DNA of 64,000 bases from Oryzisolibacter propanilivorax (GCF_900103645.1 NZ_FNHP01000001.1:124001-188000); one strand, 5' to 3'. Numbered from the stretch's first letter, positions 9,090 to 17,649 are shown. The notes: a model not told the origin generated them from the sequence alone. A program made the numbers and translations.

Positions 9090-9401
9090 ATGTCTATCTC
9101 ATCGCCCCGTGCCCCGGCCGCTGCGCCGGCTGCCCAGCCACCTGCCCAGCCGTGGTGGAAATACGGCCACGTCTGGCTGATCATCGCCGGCCCGGCCATC
9201 GTGGTCGTGGCCGGCTTCATCACCCTGTGGATTGCCGTGAGCGGCGCCGATCCGGTGGTCGCGGAGGACTACTACCAGCAGGGGCTGGACATCAACAAGA
9301 CCCTGCAGCAGCAACAGCAGCAGCAGGCTTCGCAAGCCATGCAGCCGGCGCTGAAGGGCCGCAACCACGCCGCCACGCCGGACAAGGACCAGCCGCGCTG
9401 A
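9090..9401 (+). CDS. ccoH: cbb3 oxidase assembly protein FixH/CcoH family
   Basis: Short protein of 103 residues with an Ala/Pro-rich N-terminus, WWKYGHVWLIIAGPAIVVV starting a membrane helix, and DPVVAEDYYQQGLDINKTL, the conserved FixH signature after the helix. Many FixH proteins are longer, with a periplasmic domain; this is the short type common in Burkholderiales. The tail carries seven glutamines in a row coded by CAG/CAA. Start ATG 9090 was chosen because the longer open frame upstream overlaps ccoG. Confidence 0.85.
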   Translation: MSISSPRAPAAAPAAQPPAQPWWKYGHVWLIIAGPAIVVVAGFITLWIAVSGADPVVAEDYYQQGLDINKTLQQQQQQQASQAMQPALKGRNHAATPDKDQPR

Positions 9402-9533
9402 CCTGTGCGCGGGCCGGCTGAAAGCTCCTGCGGCTGGCGGACAAGGACTGGTCCGACGCGTGCTGTCAGGAACTGCCACTATTGCGCGATGCCGCCGCGG
9501 TGCTAGGCTGCAAGCCTCACAAGGAGGCTCTCG

Positions 9534-9821
9534 ATGCGTATGCAACGGATGATGTGGATAGCCTGGCCCGCCTTTCTGATGGCGGGAGTTCTGGAGATGG
9601 TGGTGTTCGCCTTTATCGATCCCGATGCCCTGCATTGGTTCGACGAGCCGCTGCCCCTGTCGCGGCAGGGTGTGTACACGGTGTCGTTCTTCGTCTTCTG
9701 GCTGGTCATCATGGCCTCCAGCGCCGTCACCACCTTGCTGTCGCTGTCACCGTTCGAGATGAACCGCTGTCCGGTCGCCACCGATGACCGTCCGCCGGAG
9801 TGTGCAAAGCTGTCTGCGTGA
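9534..9821 (+). CDS. Hypothetical 95-residue membrane protein
   Basis: A good ribosome site (AAGGAGG) lies ten bases before ATG 9534. The product has two predicted helices, MWIAWPAFLMAGVLEMVVFA and TVSFFVFWLVIMASSAVTTL, and a short polar C-terminus with two Cys (MNRCPV, PECAKLS). The motif FIDPDALHWF sits between the helices. I do not recognise a characterised family. It lies 132 bases after ccoH in the same direction, so a link to respiration is possible but unproven. Confidence 0.7.
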   Translation: MRMQRMMWIAWPAFLMAGVLEMVVFAFIDPDALHWFDEPLPLSRQGVYTVSFFVFWLVIMASSAVTTLLSLSPFEMNRCPVATDDRPPECAKLSA

Positions 9822-9864
9822 CCTCTGCGGCTGATGCCATTCGCAACGCGCCCGGCTTCCAGGG

Positions 9865-10545
9865 ATGGTCACGGTGCCTCGTTGGGGGCTTGGCAAGCGT
9901 TCCGCGCCAATGCCGGGCAGTTCCACGATTGACGGGGCCTTGCAGCAGCTAGCCGCCCTGGCGCCCGGACTGGATTGCCTCGACGTGGCGTGCTACCACC
10001 GCCACGGGCGCGATCCCTGCATGCCTCTGGTGGGTCTTGGTCGGCCCGATGCCCGGTGGTGTTTTTTGGGCCGGGATCCGGGCGAGCAGGAAGTGCGGCT
10101 GCAAAGGCCATTCATCGGCCCGGCGGGCCAGAAGATCCGCGCCGTCATGGCCGAGGTGGGTGTGAGCGAGGACGAGTTGTACTGGATGAACACCGTGCCG
10201 TTCAAGCCGATCGGCAACAAGCCCTGGTCCATGGCCGCGCGCCGGCAATGTCGTCCCGCCCTCTTGGAACTGCTGGCTGTCTGGAAGGGCACGGAGATCA
10301 TCACGTTTGGCGAAGCTGCCTTCAAATGGTTCGGCCTGGACCGTGCACAACGCCAGGCGGTTGAGGCGTTCTGGCAGCGCCCGGACAAGTACGAGGCGCG
10401 CTTTGCGACCTCGCTGTGCATCTCCGGGGTGGAGCGGCATTTCATGGTGTGCCCGGTGCCGCATCCGTCCGGCGCCAATGCCGCGTGGGCTGCGCGCTTT
10501 CCCGGCCTGTTGCGGGCGCGCCTGCGGGACGCCCGGGCGTACTGA
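9865..10545 (+). CDS. Uracil-DNA glycosylase superfamily protein
   Basis: A 226-residue protein with the UDG-fold signatures: LGRDPGEQEV...RPFIGPAGQKI (motif 1 region and lesion-pocket aromatic), NTVPFKP after the second strand, and a late HPSGANA (motif with catalytic/loop His). It resembles family 4/5-type enzymes but has no clear four-Cys iron-sulfur set; only CLDVAC and DPC near residues 38-52 offer cysteines. Function in removing uracil or related bases is inferred. The start is uncertain; ATG 9913 is an alternative. It is followed by a dispersed repeat and a convergent dehydrogenase gene. Confidence 0.75.
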   Translation: MVTVPRWGLGKRSAPMPGSSTIDGALQQLAALAPGLDCLDVACYHRHGRDPCMPLVGLGRPDARWCFLGRDPGEQEVRLQRPFIGPAGQKIRAVMAEVGVSEDELYWMNTVPFKPIGNKPWSMAARRQCRPALLELLAVWKGTEIITFGEAAFKWFGLDRAQRQAVEAFWQRPDKYEARFATSLCISGVERHFMVCPVPHPSGANAAWAARFPGLLRARLRDARAY

Positions 10546-10560
10546 TTTCAATGAAATCAG

Positions 10561-10607
10561 GCTTCAACCCTTGTCGGTAAAGAGCTTTCAGCTATCAAAA
10601 AGATAAA
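10561..10607 (+). repeat. Dispersed two-hairpin repeat, copy 2
   Basis: Contains GCTTCAACCCTTG...AAAGAGC, then AGCTATCAAAAAGATA. It lies between the ends of the convergent UDG-like and dehydrogenase genes. The first stem is degraded; the second is recognisable. Confidence 0.65.
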
Positions 10608-10623
10608 AGAATTCGAAGTCTTC

Positions 10624-11718
10624 TCAGCCCTGTGCAATCAGCGCCGCCACCGCTTCGCCCACCTGCGTGGTGCTGGCCTGGCCGCCCAGGTCCGGCGTGC
10701 GCGGGCCGTTCCTGATGACTTCCTCGATCGCCGCGACGATGGCGTCGTGCGCCGCGCGGCCGGCGCCCTGTCCGCCGGTGAGGAAGTCCAGCATCAGCGC
10801 GCCCGACCAGATCATGGCAATCGGATTGGCGATGTTCTGCCCGTAGATGTCGGGCGCCGAACCGTGCACCGGCTCGAACAGGCTCGGGAAACGGCGCTCG
10901 GGATTCAGGTTGGCCGAAGGTGCCAGGCCGATGGTGCCGGTGGTGGCCGGCCCCAGGTCGGACAGGATGTCGCCGAACAGGTTGGTCGCCGCCACCACAT
11001 CGAAGCGCCCCGGCTGCAGCACGAAGCGCGCCGTCAGGATGTCGATGTGCTGCTTGTCCAGCGCCACGCCGGGGTAATGCCGCGCCACCTCGTCGGCGCG
11101 CTGGTCCCACCAGGGCATGCTGATGGCGATGCCGTTGCTCTTGGTGGCCAGGGTGACGTGCTTGCGCGGGCGGCTTTGCGCCAGCTCGAAGGCGTAGCGC
11201 AGCAGCCTCTCAGTGCCGTGGCGTGAATAGACCGACTCCTGGATGACGATCTCGCGCTCCGTGCCCTCGTACATCACGCCGCCCAGCGAGGTGTATTCGC
11301 CTTCGGTGTTCTCGCGCACCACCAGGTAGTCGATGTCGCCGGGCTTGCGGCCGACCAGCGGGCAGGGCACGCCCTCGAACAAGCGCACCGGGCGCAGGTT
11401 GATGTACTGGTCGAACTCGCGGCGGAACTTCAGCAGCGAACCCCACAGCGAGATATGGTCCGGAACCGTGGCCGGCCAGCCGACGGCACCGAAGAAGATC
11501 GCGTCCATGCCGGACAACTGCGCCTTCCAGTCGTCCGGCATCATTTTTCCGTGCTGCGCGTGGTAGTCGCAGTGCGCCCAGTCGAAGGTGTGCAGCTGCA
11601 GCATGATGCCGAAGCGCTCGGCTGCGGCCTGCACGGCACGCAGGCCTTCGGGCATGACTTCACGGCCGATGCCGTCGCCGGCCAGCACGGCGATATGGTG
11701 GGTACGCGAGGGTTGCAT
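10624..11718 (-). CDS. ttuC: Tartrate/D-malate dehydrogenase (isopropylmalate dehydrogenase family)
   Basis: NAD-dependent beta-decarboxylating dehydrogenase of 364 residues. Family features: HIAVLAGDGIGREVMPE at the N-terminus, the substrate loop with LRPVRLFEGVPCPL, VVRENTEGEY, KSNGIAISM and the metal-binding FGDILSDLGPATTGTIG, ending with EPVHGSAPDI. The VRENTEGEY and KSNG wording favours tartrate/D-malate over isopropylmalate enzymes, but substrate cannot be fixed by eye. Start ATG 11718 has GGAG nine bases upstream; a longer in-frame extension to 11904 would overlap the divergent regulator. It pairs with the LysR gene on the other strand. Confidence 0.88.
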   Translation of the reverse strand: MQPSRTHHIAVLAGDGIGREVMPEGLRAVQAAAERFGIMLQLHTFDWAHCDYHAQHGKMMPDDWKAQLSGMDAIFFGAVGWPATVPDHISLWGSLLKFRREFDQYINLRPVRLFEGVPCPLVGRKPGDIDYLVVRENTEGEYTSLGGVMYEGTEREIVIQESVYSRHGTERLLRYAFELAQSRPRKHVTLATKSNGIAISMPWWDQRADEVARHYPGVALDKQHIDILTARFVLQPGRFDVVAATNLFGDILSDLGPATTGTIGLAPSANLNPERRFPSLFEPVHGSAPDIYGQNIANPIAMIWSGALMLDFLTGGQGAGRAAHDAIVAAIEEVIRNGPRTPDLGGQASTTQVGEAVAALIAQG

Positions 11719-11747
11719 CAGGACATCTCCAAGAGGGCAGTGCGGCA

Positions 11748-11775
11748 TTGTGACCATGTCCTGCCTGCCTACAAT
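11748..11775 (+). promoter_or_regulatory. Candidate sigma-70 promoter for the LysR gene
   Basis: TTGTGA (11748-11753) and TACAAT (11770-11775) are 16 bases apart, predicting a start near 11782 and a leader of about 26 bases before GTG 11808. The 89-base divergent space with the dehydrogenase gene is the likely LysR operator region. Confidence 0.6.
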
Positions 11776-11807
11776 GCTTCGAACCAGCGGCTCACCATTC
11801 ACGCTTC

Positions 11808-12725
11808 GTGCACGCAAAAGCCCCTTCCACCGATGATTTGCAGGTCTTCGCCACGGTGGTGCGCCGGGCCGGTTTTGCCGCCGCCGCGCGCGAGCTGGGC
11901 GCATCGCCAGCCTATGTCAGCAAGCGCATCCGGCTGCTGGAGCAGCAGCTGGGCGTTCCGCTGCTGCACCGCACCACGCGGCGGGTGGCCGTGACCGATC
12001 ACGGCGAGCGGGTGTTCGTGTGGGCGCAGCGTGTGCTGGACGACATGGACCAGCTGCTGCAGGAGGTGGAGGTGGCGCGCAGTGCGCCGCGCGGGCTGCT
12101 GCGCGTGTCCAGCAGCTTCGGCTTCGGGCGCAACGCGGTGGCGCCTGCGCTGTCGCAGCTGGTGCTGCACCACCCGGCTCTGCAGGTGCGGCTGGAGGTC
12201 TTCGACCGGCTGGTGGATGTGGCGGGAGAGGGCTTCGATCTGGATGTGCGGGTGGGCGACGAGATCGCGCCGCACCTGATCGCGCAGCGCCTGTGCGACA
12301 ACCACCGCGTGCTGTGCGCCGCGCCGGGCTACCTGGGGCGCCGGGGCACGCCGCGCACGCCGGCCGAGCTGCCCGCGCACGACTGCCTGGCCATCAAGGA
12401 GCGCGATCACCCTTTCGGTGTCTGGCGTCTGTGCTCCGGGCAGGAGGAGCGGGTGGTGAAGGTGACCGGGCCGCTGTCGGCCAACAACGGCGAGATGGTG
12501 ACGCAGTGGGCCGTGGACGGCCACGGCATCGCCCTGCGGTCGCTGTGGGACGTGGGCGAGCATCTGCGGGCCGGACGGCTGGTGCAGCTGCTGCCCGAGT
12601 GGCACCAACCAGCCAATGTCTGGGCGGTCTATCCCACGCGGCTGCAGCTGTCGCCCAAGGTGCGCGTCTGCGTCGAGTTCCTGCGGCGGCATTTCGCTGG
12701 CCGCACCGAGGCGCGGGGCGGCTGA
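11808..12725 (+). CDS. LysR-family transcriptional regulator
   Basis: A 305-residue regulator with the N-terminal winged helix: FATVVRRAGFAAAARELGAS, then SPAYVSKRIRLLEQQLGVPL and HRTTRRVAVTDHGE, followed by a co-inducer domain. The start is GTG 11808. It stands back to back with the tartrate/malate dehydrogenase gene, so it most likely controls that gene in response to a hydroxy-diacid; this is inferred from the usual LysR arrangement. Confidence 0.92.
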   Translation: MHAKAPSTDDLQVFATVVRRAGFAAAARELGASPAYVSKRIRLLEQQLGVPLLHRTTRRVAVTDHGERVFVWAQRVLDDMDQLLQEVEVARSAPRGLLRVSSSFGFGRNAVAPALSQLVLHHPALQVRLEVFDRLVDVAGEGFDLDVRVGDEIAPHLIAQRLCDNHRVLCAAPGYLGRRGTPRTPAELPAHDCLAIKERDHPFGVWRLCSGQEERVVKVTGPLSANNGEMVTQWAVDGHGIALRSLWDVGEHLRAGRLVQLLPEWHQPANVWAVYPTRLQLSPKVRVCVEFLRRHFAGRTEARGG

Positions 12726-12752
12726 AGCCAGCCCGCGGGGCTTGTTCTGGTG

Positions 12753-13202
12753 TCAGCGCGCCAGCGCGGCCTTGACCGCGGCAGACACCTGGCCCATTTC
12801 CGCCTTGCCTGCCAGGCGGGTCTTGGCCGCGCCCATCACCTTGCCCATGTCGCCGGGACCGGCGGCGCCCAGCTCGGCCACGATGGCCTGCACGGCCTGC
12901 TGCACCTCGGCCTCGGACATGCGCGCCGGCAGGTAGGCCTGCAGCACCTGCAGCTCGGCTTTTTCCTGGTCGGCCAAGTCCTGGCGGCCGGCGCCTTCGA
13001 ACGCCGTGATGCTGTCCTTGCGCTGCTTGATCAGCTTGTCCACGATGGCGACGATGGCCGCGTCGTCCTCAAGCGTGATGCGCTCGTCCACTTCCCTTTG
13101 CTTGATGGCGGCCTGCAACAGGCGGATGGTGGACAGGCGCGCGCTGTCCTTGGCGCGCATGGCGGCCTTCATGTCATCGGTGATCTGGGTTTTCAGGCTC
13201 AT
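12753..13202 (-). CDS. yqeY: GatB/YqeY domain protein
   Basis: A 149-residue protein made of the YqeY domain, which resembles the tail of the GatB amidotransferase subunit. It begins MSLKTQITDDMKAAMRAKDS and contains LSTIRLLQAAIKQREVDER and the late GDMGKVMGAAKTRLAGKA stretch typical of the family. Its role is not well defined; it may bind tRNA. It lies just downstream of rpsU, the common order in proteobacteria, with a strong terminator between them. Confidence 0.93.
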   Translation of the reverse strand: MSLKTQITDDMKAAMRAKDSARLSTIRLLQAAIKQREVDERITLEDDAAIVAIVDKLIKQRKDSITAFEGAGRQDLADQEKAELQVLQAYLPARMSEAEVQQAVQAIVAELGAAGPGDMGKVMGAAKTRLAGKAEMGQVSAAVKAALAR

Positions 13203-13235
13203 GGATGGTCCTTGGATGCGTGGCAGAAAACAAAA

Positions 13236-13265
13236 AACCCGCGCCTGGCGTCCCTGGCGCGGGTT
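13236..13265 (-). terminator. Intrinsic terminator between rpsU and yqeY
   Basis: Perfect 10-bp stem AACCCGCGCC / GGCGCGGGTT with a 10-base loop; on the minus strand it is followed by TTTTGTTTTC. It should cut most rpsU transcripts before yqeY and so adjust their ratio. Confidence 0.88.
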
Positions 13266-13300
13266 GTGTGGCGGTCGGTCAACGCACGCCGGCTGCAGGC

Positions 13301-13513
13301 TCAGTACAGCTTCTTGGGCAGCTGCATGCTGCGCACGCGCTTGTAGTGGCGCTTCACGGCGGCAGCCTTCTTGCGCTTGCGCTCGGCGGTGGGCTTTTCG
13401 TAGAACTCCCGGGCACGCAGGTCGGTCAGCAGGCCCAGCTTCTCGATGGTGCGCTTGAAGCGGCGCAGGGCCACGTCAAAGGGTTCGTTCTCTTTTACAC
13501 GGATGGTGGTCAT
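13301..13513 (-). CDS. rpsU: 30S ribosomal protein S21
   Basis: Seventy residues with the invariant S21 pattern: [20 protein letters not shown], then [20 protein letters not shown] and a basic [12 protein letters not shown] tail. S21 helps mRNA binding at initiation. Start ATG 13513 gives the normal length; the frame stays open upstream to 13579, but this adds residues absent from the family. It is followed by a terminator and yqeY. Confidence 0.98.
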
Positions 13514-13641
13514 CAGCTCAAAATTTCCAAATATGCCCGCAGAGGGTTGCCGGGAAGATCGGGCCCGGCAGCCGTGCATGGCGGTTTTGCCCGTCTCTAA
13601 CTAGTATTTTGGCCGACGGGCGTTTGCCAGCAAAGCCGGGC

Positions 13642-13647
13642 ATTATA
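13642..13647 (-). promoter_or_regulatory. Candidate -10 box of rpsU
   Basis: Minus-strand TATAAT, a perfect -10 hexamer preceded by GC, predicts a start near 13635 and a leader of about 120 bases before rpsU. No convincing -35 was seen. Confidence 0.55.
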
Positions 13648-13682
13648 GCGTAGCAGCCGAGCGCAGCGGCCCTGCGCAGCCT

Positions 13683-15185
13683 TCAGCGTTGTGCGCAGAA
13701 GCCGAATTCGGTGCTGGCGCCCGGGGCCAGCGAGTGGTTCCAATCCAGTCCGATGGCGCCCAGCAGATTGCCCTGTTGTAGCCACTGGGCGCTCCACAGC
13801 GTGGTGACCTGGCCGCTGATGGGCGTGATCAACACCCAGTCGCCGGTCGTCGTGCCGGTGTTGTGTACCTGGATGCGCTGGCAGTAGCCGCTGCCCCAGT
13901 CGGTGTCCACGATCTGCTGGAAGGCGAACTGCGCTTGTCCGGGGGTGGGCGTGGGCGCCGGTGCCGGATCGGGCTGCGGTGTGGGCGCCGGCGGCAGCGG
14001 GTTGGCCGGCTCGGGTGCCGGGGTGGTGCTGCCGCCTACATTGCCCCACAGGCGCTGCAATAGCTGCACCTTGTCGCTGCGCACGGTCTGCCAGTCGTCC
14101 TGCAGGATGCCGCCGGTGTCGCCGCTGTTGGGGTTCCAGGACCAGTAGAAGCCACTGCGCACGCCCTTGCCGACCAGATAGTCCACCAGCGCGTCTTGCC
14201 AGGCGACGTCGCCGGCATGGCCCTGCCCGTACTTGCCGCCGAACTCGCCCAGCAGCAGCGTGTAGCCCTTCTGCACGAAGCGGCCGAACTGCTGTTCCCA
14301 GATTGCCGGCATGTTGGCCGGGAAGTCCGCGGCATTGAAGTACGGCTGTACGTACACGTCCGGGCCATAGGTATGCGGCGCCAGCAGCAGGCGGTCGGCG
14401 GGGATGGCCAGTGGCTTGCACTCCAGCGGCTCGATGTTGCTGCCCCAGAAATGCCCGGCCTGGCTGGAGCAATGGGCGCTGGCGCCGATGCCCTCGACGG
14501 CGATCAGCCAGTGGGGCGCGATCGGCAGTACCCGGGCGGCGGCGCGCTCGGCGGCCAGGTTCCAGTCGGTGGCCACGTTGCCCGTGCCCCAGGTGGCGGC
14601 GCCGTGCGGCTCGTTCTTGATGTCGATGCCGATGACGCCCGGCACCTCGCGGTAGCGCTGGGCGACGAAGGCCAGGTCGTTCAGCCACTGCGTCTCGCTG
14701 TAGCCGGGCGTGTACCAGAGTTCACTGATGCTCTGGCAATCGCTGGTGTGGTGGTCCAGCAGTATGTACATGCCGCGCCGGCTGAGCTCCAGCACCACTG
14801 CGTCCAGCACCTGCAGCGAGTTCAGGCCCTGCAGATCGGCGTTGCGGCTGTAGTCAATGCCCGAGGGCGCCACGCCCTGCAGCGTCGCCGGGCAGAACGG
14901 CAGACGCACGGCATTGAAGCCCTGGCCCTGCATCTGGTCGATCATGTCCTTCCAGTTGCGCGCCCACAGGCCGTGGAGGGCATGGGTTTCGGTTTCGGCG
15001 CCGAACCAGTTCACGCCGCGCAGCTGGACGGTGTTGCCAGCCGCGTCCAGGATGTGACCGGCGCGCACTTCGTAGCCCGAGGCGGTGGCGGTGGCCATCA
15101 GCAGGCCGGCGGCCAGTGCGGCCGAGCGCAGCAGGGCGGAGGCAGAGAGGCTTCGGGGAGTTCGGAGCGGGGGCTGGGAGTGCAT
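13683..15185 (-). CDS. Secreted GH5 endoglucanase-type glycosidase with C-terminal binding module
   Basis: A 500-residue exported protein. A signal peptide (basic start, LLRSAALAAGLLMATATASG) precedes a glycoside hydrolase family 5 barrel: GVNWFGAETETHALHGLW, then YILLDHHTSD, the acid/base Glu in IDIKNEPHG (E192) and the nucleophile Glu in LLGEFGGKYG (E314). A Pro/Ala/Thr-rich linker at about residues 365-405 leads to a ~95-residue domain with paired Cys (GYCQRIQVHN and EFGFCAQR), resembling a family 2-type carbohydrate-binding module. It probably cuts beta-1,4-glucan outside the cell. Start ATG 15185 was chosen for the signal peptide. No other polysaccharide genes lie nearby. Confidence 0.88.
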   Translation of the reverse strand: MHSQPPLRTPRSLSASALLRSAALAAGLLMATATASGYEVRAGHILDAAGNTVQLRGVNWFGAETETHALHGLWARNWKDMIDQMQGQGFNAVRLPFCPATLQGVAPSGIDYSRNADLQGLNSLQVLDAVVLELSRRGMYILLDHHTSDCQSISELWYTPGYSETQWLNDLAFVAQRYREVPGVIGIDIKNEPHGAATWGTGNVATDWNLAAERAAARVLPIAPHWLIAVEGIGASAHCSSQAGHFWGSNIEPLECKPLAIPADRLLLAPHTYGPDVYVQPYFNAADFPANMPAIWEQQFGRFVQKGYTLLLGEFGGKYGQGHAGDVAWQDALVDYLVGKGVRSGFYWSWNPNSGDTGGILQDDWQTVRSDKVQLLQRLWGNVGGSTTPAPEPANPLPPAPTPQPDPAPAPTPTPGQAQFAFQQIVDTDWGSGYCQRIQVHNTGTTTGDWVLITPISGQVTTLWSAQWLQQGNLLGAIGLDWNHSLAPGASTEFGFCAQR

Positions 15186-15316
15186 GGTGCCCGTGGTGCA
15201 GGAATGCTGCTGAATGCGCGCCCGACGGGGCGCCGCTGGGGCGCGATTGTCCCGGCGCGCGCGGCGCGCGGCCATTTGGTTTTGGCTAAGGGATGGCGCC
15301 GGCCCATGGCCGCGCT

Positions 15317-16597
15317 TCACCGCGCCGCCAGCGCCTGCGCGCAAGCATGGGCACTCGCCCAGGCCCACTGGAAGTTGTAGCCACCCAGCCAGCCGGTCAC
15401 GTCCACCACCTCGCCGATGAAGTACAGGCCCGGCTGCGCCTTGCACTCCAGGGTGTGCTGCGACAGCGCGCGCGTATCCACGCCGCCCAGGGTCACTTCG
15501 GCCTTGCGGTAGCCCTCGGTGCCGGTGGGCGTGACCTGCCAGTGCGCCAGCTGCTCGCCCAGGCGCGACAGGGCGCGGTCGGCGGCCTCGGCCAGCGGGC
15601 GCTGCCACTGCGTGTCCTGCGCGCACCAGGCGTCGGCCAGGCGCGCGGGCAGCCACTGCGCCAGCTCGTTGGCCAGCAGCCTGCGCGACTGGCGTGCCTT
15701 GCCCTGGCGCAGCGCGTCCTGCAGGTCGGTGCCCGGTGCCAGGTCGATGGCGATGGGCGTGCCCGGCTGCCAGTAGCTGGAAATCTGCAGCACCGCCGGC
15801 CCGGACAAGCCGCGGTGGGTGAACAGCAGGTCTTCGTGAAAGGTGCTGCGGCCCTTCTTGCCCAGGCCGGTGCTGATGGCCACTGGCAGCGCCAGGCCGG
15901 ACAGCTGCGCATAGGGCGCCCAGGCGGTCCCGTCAAAGGTCAGCGGCACCAGGCCGGGCCGGCGCTCGACAAGTGGCAGGCCGAACTGCTGCGCCAGCCG
16001 ATAGCCGAAGTCGGTCGCGCCGATCTTCGGAATGGACAGCCCGCCGGTGGCAATGACCAGGCTGCGCGCCGTCACCGGCCCACGGTCGGTATCGATGTGA
16101 TAGCTGCCGGCGCTTGTTCCATCAGGGCTGGCAGCCGAAAACGCCACGTTTTTCACGGCACAGGGCTGCCAGCGCTGCACACTGCCGGCGGCGCATTCGG
16201 CCAGCAGCATGGCGATCAGGTCCTCGGCCGAACGGTCGCAAAACAGCTGGCCCTTGTGCTTTTCATGGAAAGGGATCGCGTGGCGGCGCAGCAGGGCGAT
16301 GAAGTCCTGCGGCGTGTAGCGCGAGAGTGCCGAGCGCGCGAATTGCGGGTTCGCGCCGACGAAGTGGCGCTGCGGCGCGGTGGCGTCCAGCTCTTGGTTG
16401 GTGAAGTTGCAGCGCCCGCCGCCGGAGATGCGGATCTTCTCGGCCACGCGCGTCGCGTGGTCGATCAGCAGCACACGCAGGCCGCGCTGGCCGGCCTGGG
16501 CAGCGCAGAACAGGCCAGCGGCGCCGGCGCCGATGACGACGGCATCAAAAAAGGGAGTGGTCACGGCAGGGAAGGGCGGTCCGACAAAACCCGCCAT
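15317..16597 (-). CDS. HI0933/YhiN-type FAD-dependent oxidoreductase
   Basis: A 426-residue flavoprotein of the HI0933 family. The N-terminus holds the FAD-binding VVIGAGAAGLFCAAQAG and the diagnostic KIRISGGGRCNFTNQ. Other family segments are ATGGLSIPKIGATDFGY and, near the end, GEVVDVTGWLGGYNFQWAWA. The reaction is not established for the family. ATG 16597 is the suggested start; GTG 16564, closer to the FAD motif, is an alternative. Confidence 0.9.
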   Translation of the reverse strand: MAGFVGPPFPAVTTPFFDAVVIGAGAAGLFCAAQAGQRGLRVLLIDHATRVAEKIRISGGGRCNFTNQELDATAPQRHFVGANPQFARSALSRYTPQDFIALLRRHAIPFHEKHKGQLFCDRSAEDLIAMLLAECAAGSVQRWQPCAVKNVAFSAASPDGTSAGSYHIDTDRGPVTARSLVIATGGLSIPKIGATDFGYRLAQQFGLPLVERRPGLVPLTFDGTAWAPYAQLSGLALPVAISTGLGKKGRSTFHEDLLFTHRGLSGPAVLQISSYWQPGTPIAIDLAPGTDLQDALRQGKARQSRRLLANELAQWLPARLADAWCAQDTQWQRPLAEAADRALSRLGEQLAHWQVTPTGTEGYRKAEVTLGGVDTRALSQHTLECKAQPGLYFIGEVVDVTGWLGGYNFQWAWASAHACAQALAAR

Positions 16598-16780
16598 TGT
16601 CCGGTGTGCGCGGCAAAGAAGTGGCCGAGGGGAATGCGCGTGGGGCTGCGCCGCGCGTTCCACCCTACCTGCTCAGGCTGCGCACGCGTGGCCGCACACC
16701 GGCGCCGCTCGCCGCCGACGTCACGCCCGCGCGAATCGTGCCGGTGCCGAAAAGGGCCTGTCCGGGCGCGGTGGTGCCGC

Positions 16781-17587
16781 TCAGGCCCGCGCCGCCAGCG
16801 CAGGGACTGGCGCCGGCGCCTCGCCCAGCGCCTGCAGGCCCTGCACCACGTCGCCGACGACGATCACGCTGGGGCTGCCTAGCGCCTCGCGCTCGATGGT
16901 GGCGTGCAGGGCATCCAGCCGCATGACGGCGTGGCGCTGGTGCGCCAGCGTAGCGTGCTGCACCACGGCCACCGGCGTGTGTGTCGGCAGGCCGCCGGTC
17001 AGCAGGCCATGCTGGATGTCGCGCGCTCCGCGCATGCCCATGTAGATGACCAGCGTAAGGCGCGCGGCGTGCGCGGTGGCAGCCAGCAGCGCCCAGTCGG
17101 TCTGCCCGCCGCCGGGCTGGGTGTGGCCGGTGACCAGCAGCACGCCCTGGGCGTGGGCGCGGTGCGTCAGCGGCACGCCCAGCTGCGTCGGCGCGGCCAG
17201 CCCGGCGGTGATGCCATTGACCACCACCGGCTCGACGCCGGCGGCGCGCAGCGCCTCGACCTCCTCGCCGCCGCGGCCGAAGATGAAGGGGTCGCCGCCC
17301 TTTAACCGCACCACGCGCTCGCCGGCCAGCACCTCGGCCACCAGCAACTTCTCGATGAAGGCCTGGGGCGTGCTGCGGCAGCCGCCGCGCTTGCCGACGC
17401 GCACGATGCGTGCGCCGGGCGCCGCCAGCGCGACGACCTCGTCGCTGACCAGATCATCCACCAGCAGCACGCTGGCGCTGGCGATAGCGCGCGCGGCCTT
17501 CAGGGTGAGCAACTCGGGGTCGCCCGGGCCGGCGCCGACCAAGGTGCAGCTGCCGGCGCGGACGGAAGAGGTGGTGGCGGTGTTCAT
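16781..17587 (-). CDS. cobA: Uroporphyrinogen-III C-methyltransferase (SUMT)
   Basis: S-adenosylmethionine-dependent enzyme of 268 residues that methylates uroporphyrinogen III to precorrin-2, the first step to siroheme and B12. Motifs: LVGAGPGDPELLTLKA, VGKRGG, VRLKGGDPFIFGRGGEE and GITAGLAAPTQLGVPLTHR. It is a stand-alone methylase without the CysG dehydrogenase/ferrochelatase domain. As last gene of the nitrite cluster it should feed siroheme to NirB. Start ATG 17587 sits just before the GAGPGD motif, as expected. Confidence 0.93.
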   Translation of the reverse strand: MNTATTSSVRAGSCTLVGAGPGDPELLTLKAARAIASASVLLVDDLVSDEVVALAAPGARIVRVGKRGGCRSTPQAFIEKLLVAEVLAGERVVRLKGGDPFIFGRGGEEVEALRAAGVEPVVVNGITAGLAAPTQLGVPLTHRAHAQGVLLVTGHTQPGGGQTDWALLAATAHAARLTLVIYMGMRGARDIQHGLLTGGLPTHTPVAVVQHATLAHQRHAVMRLDALHATIEREALGSPSVIVVGDVVQGLQALGEAPAPVPALAARA

Positions 17588-17649
17588 GGCGTGGGGTCTC
17601 GTGGCATCGGGGTGGTTCGAACGGATCGGCGCAAGGCGCGGCGGCGCCG

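Noticed and set aside
15293..16882. A 529-codon plus-strand frame opposite the flavoprotein and the cobA end
   Set aside because: Antisense shadow; it spans two real genes and has no family features.
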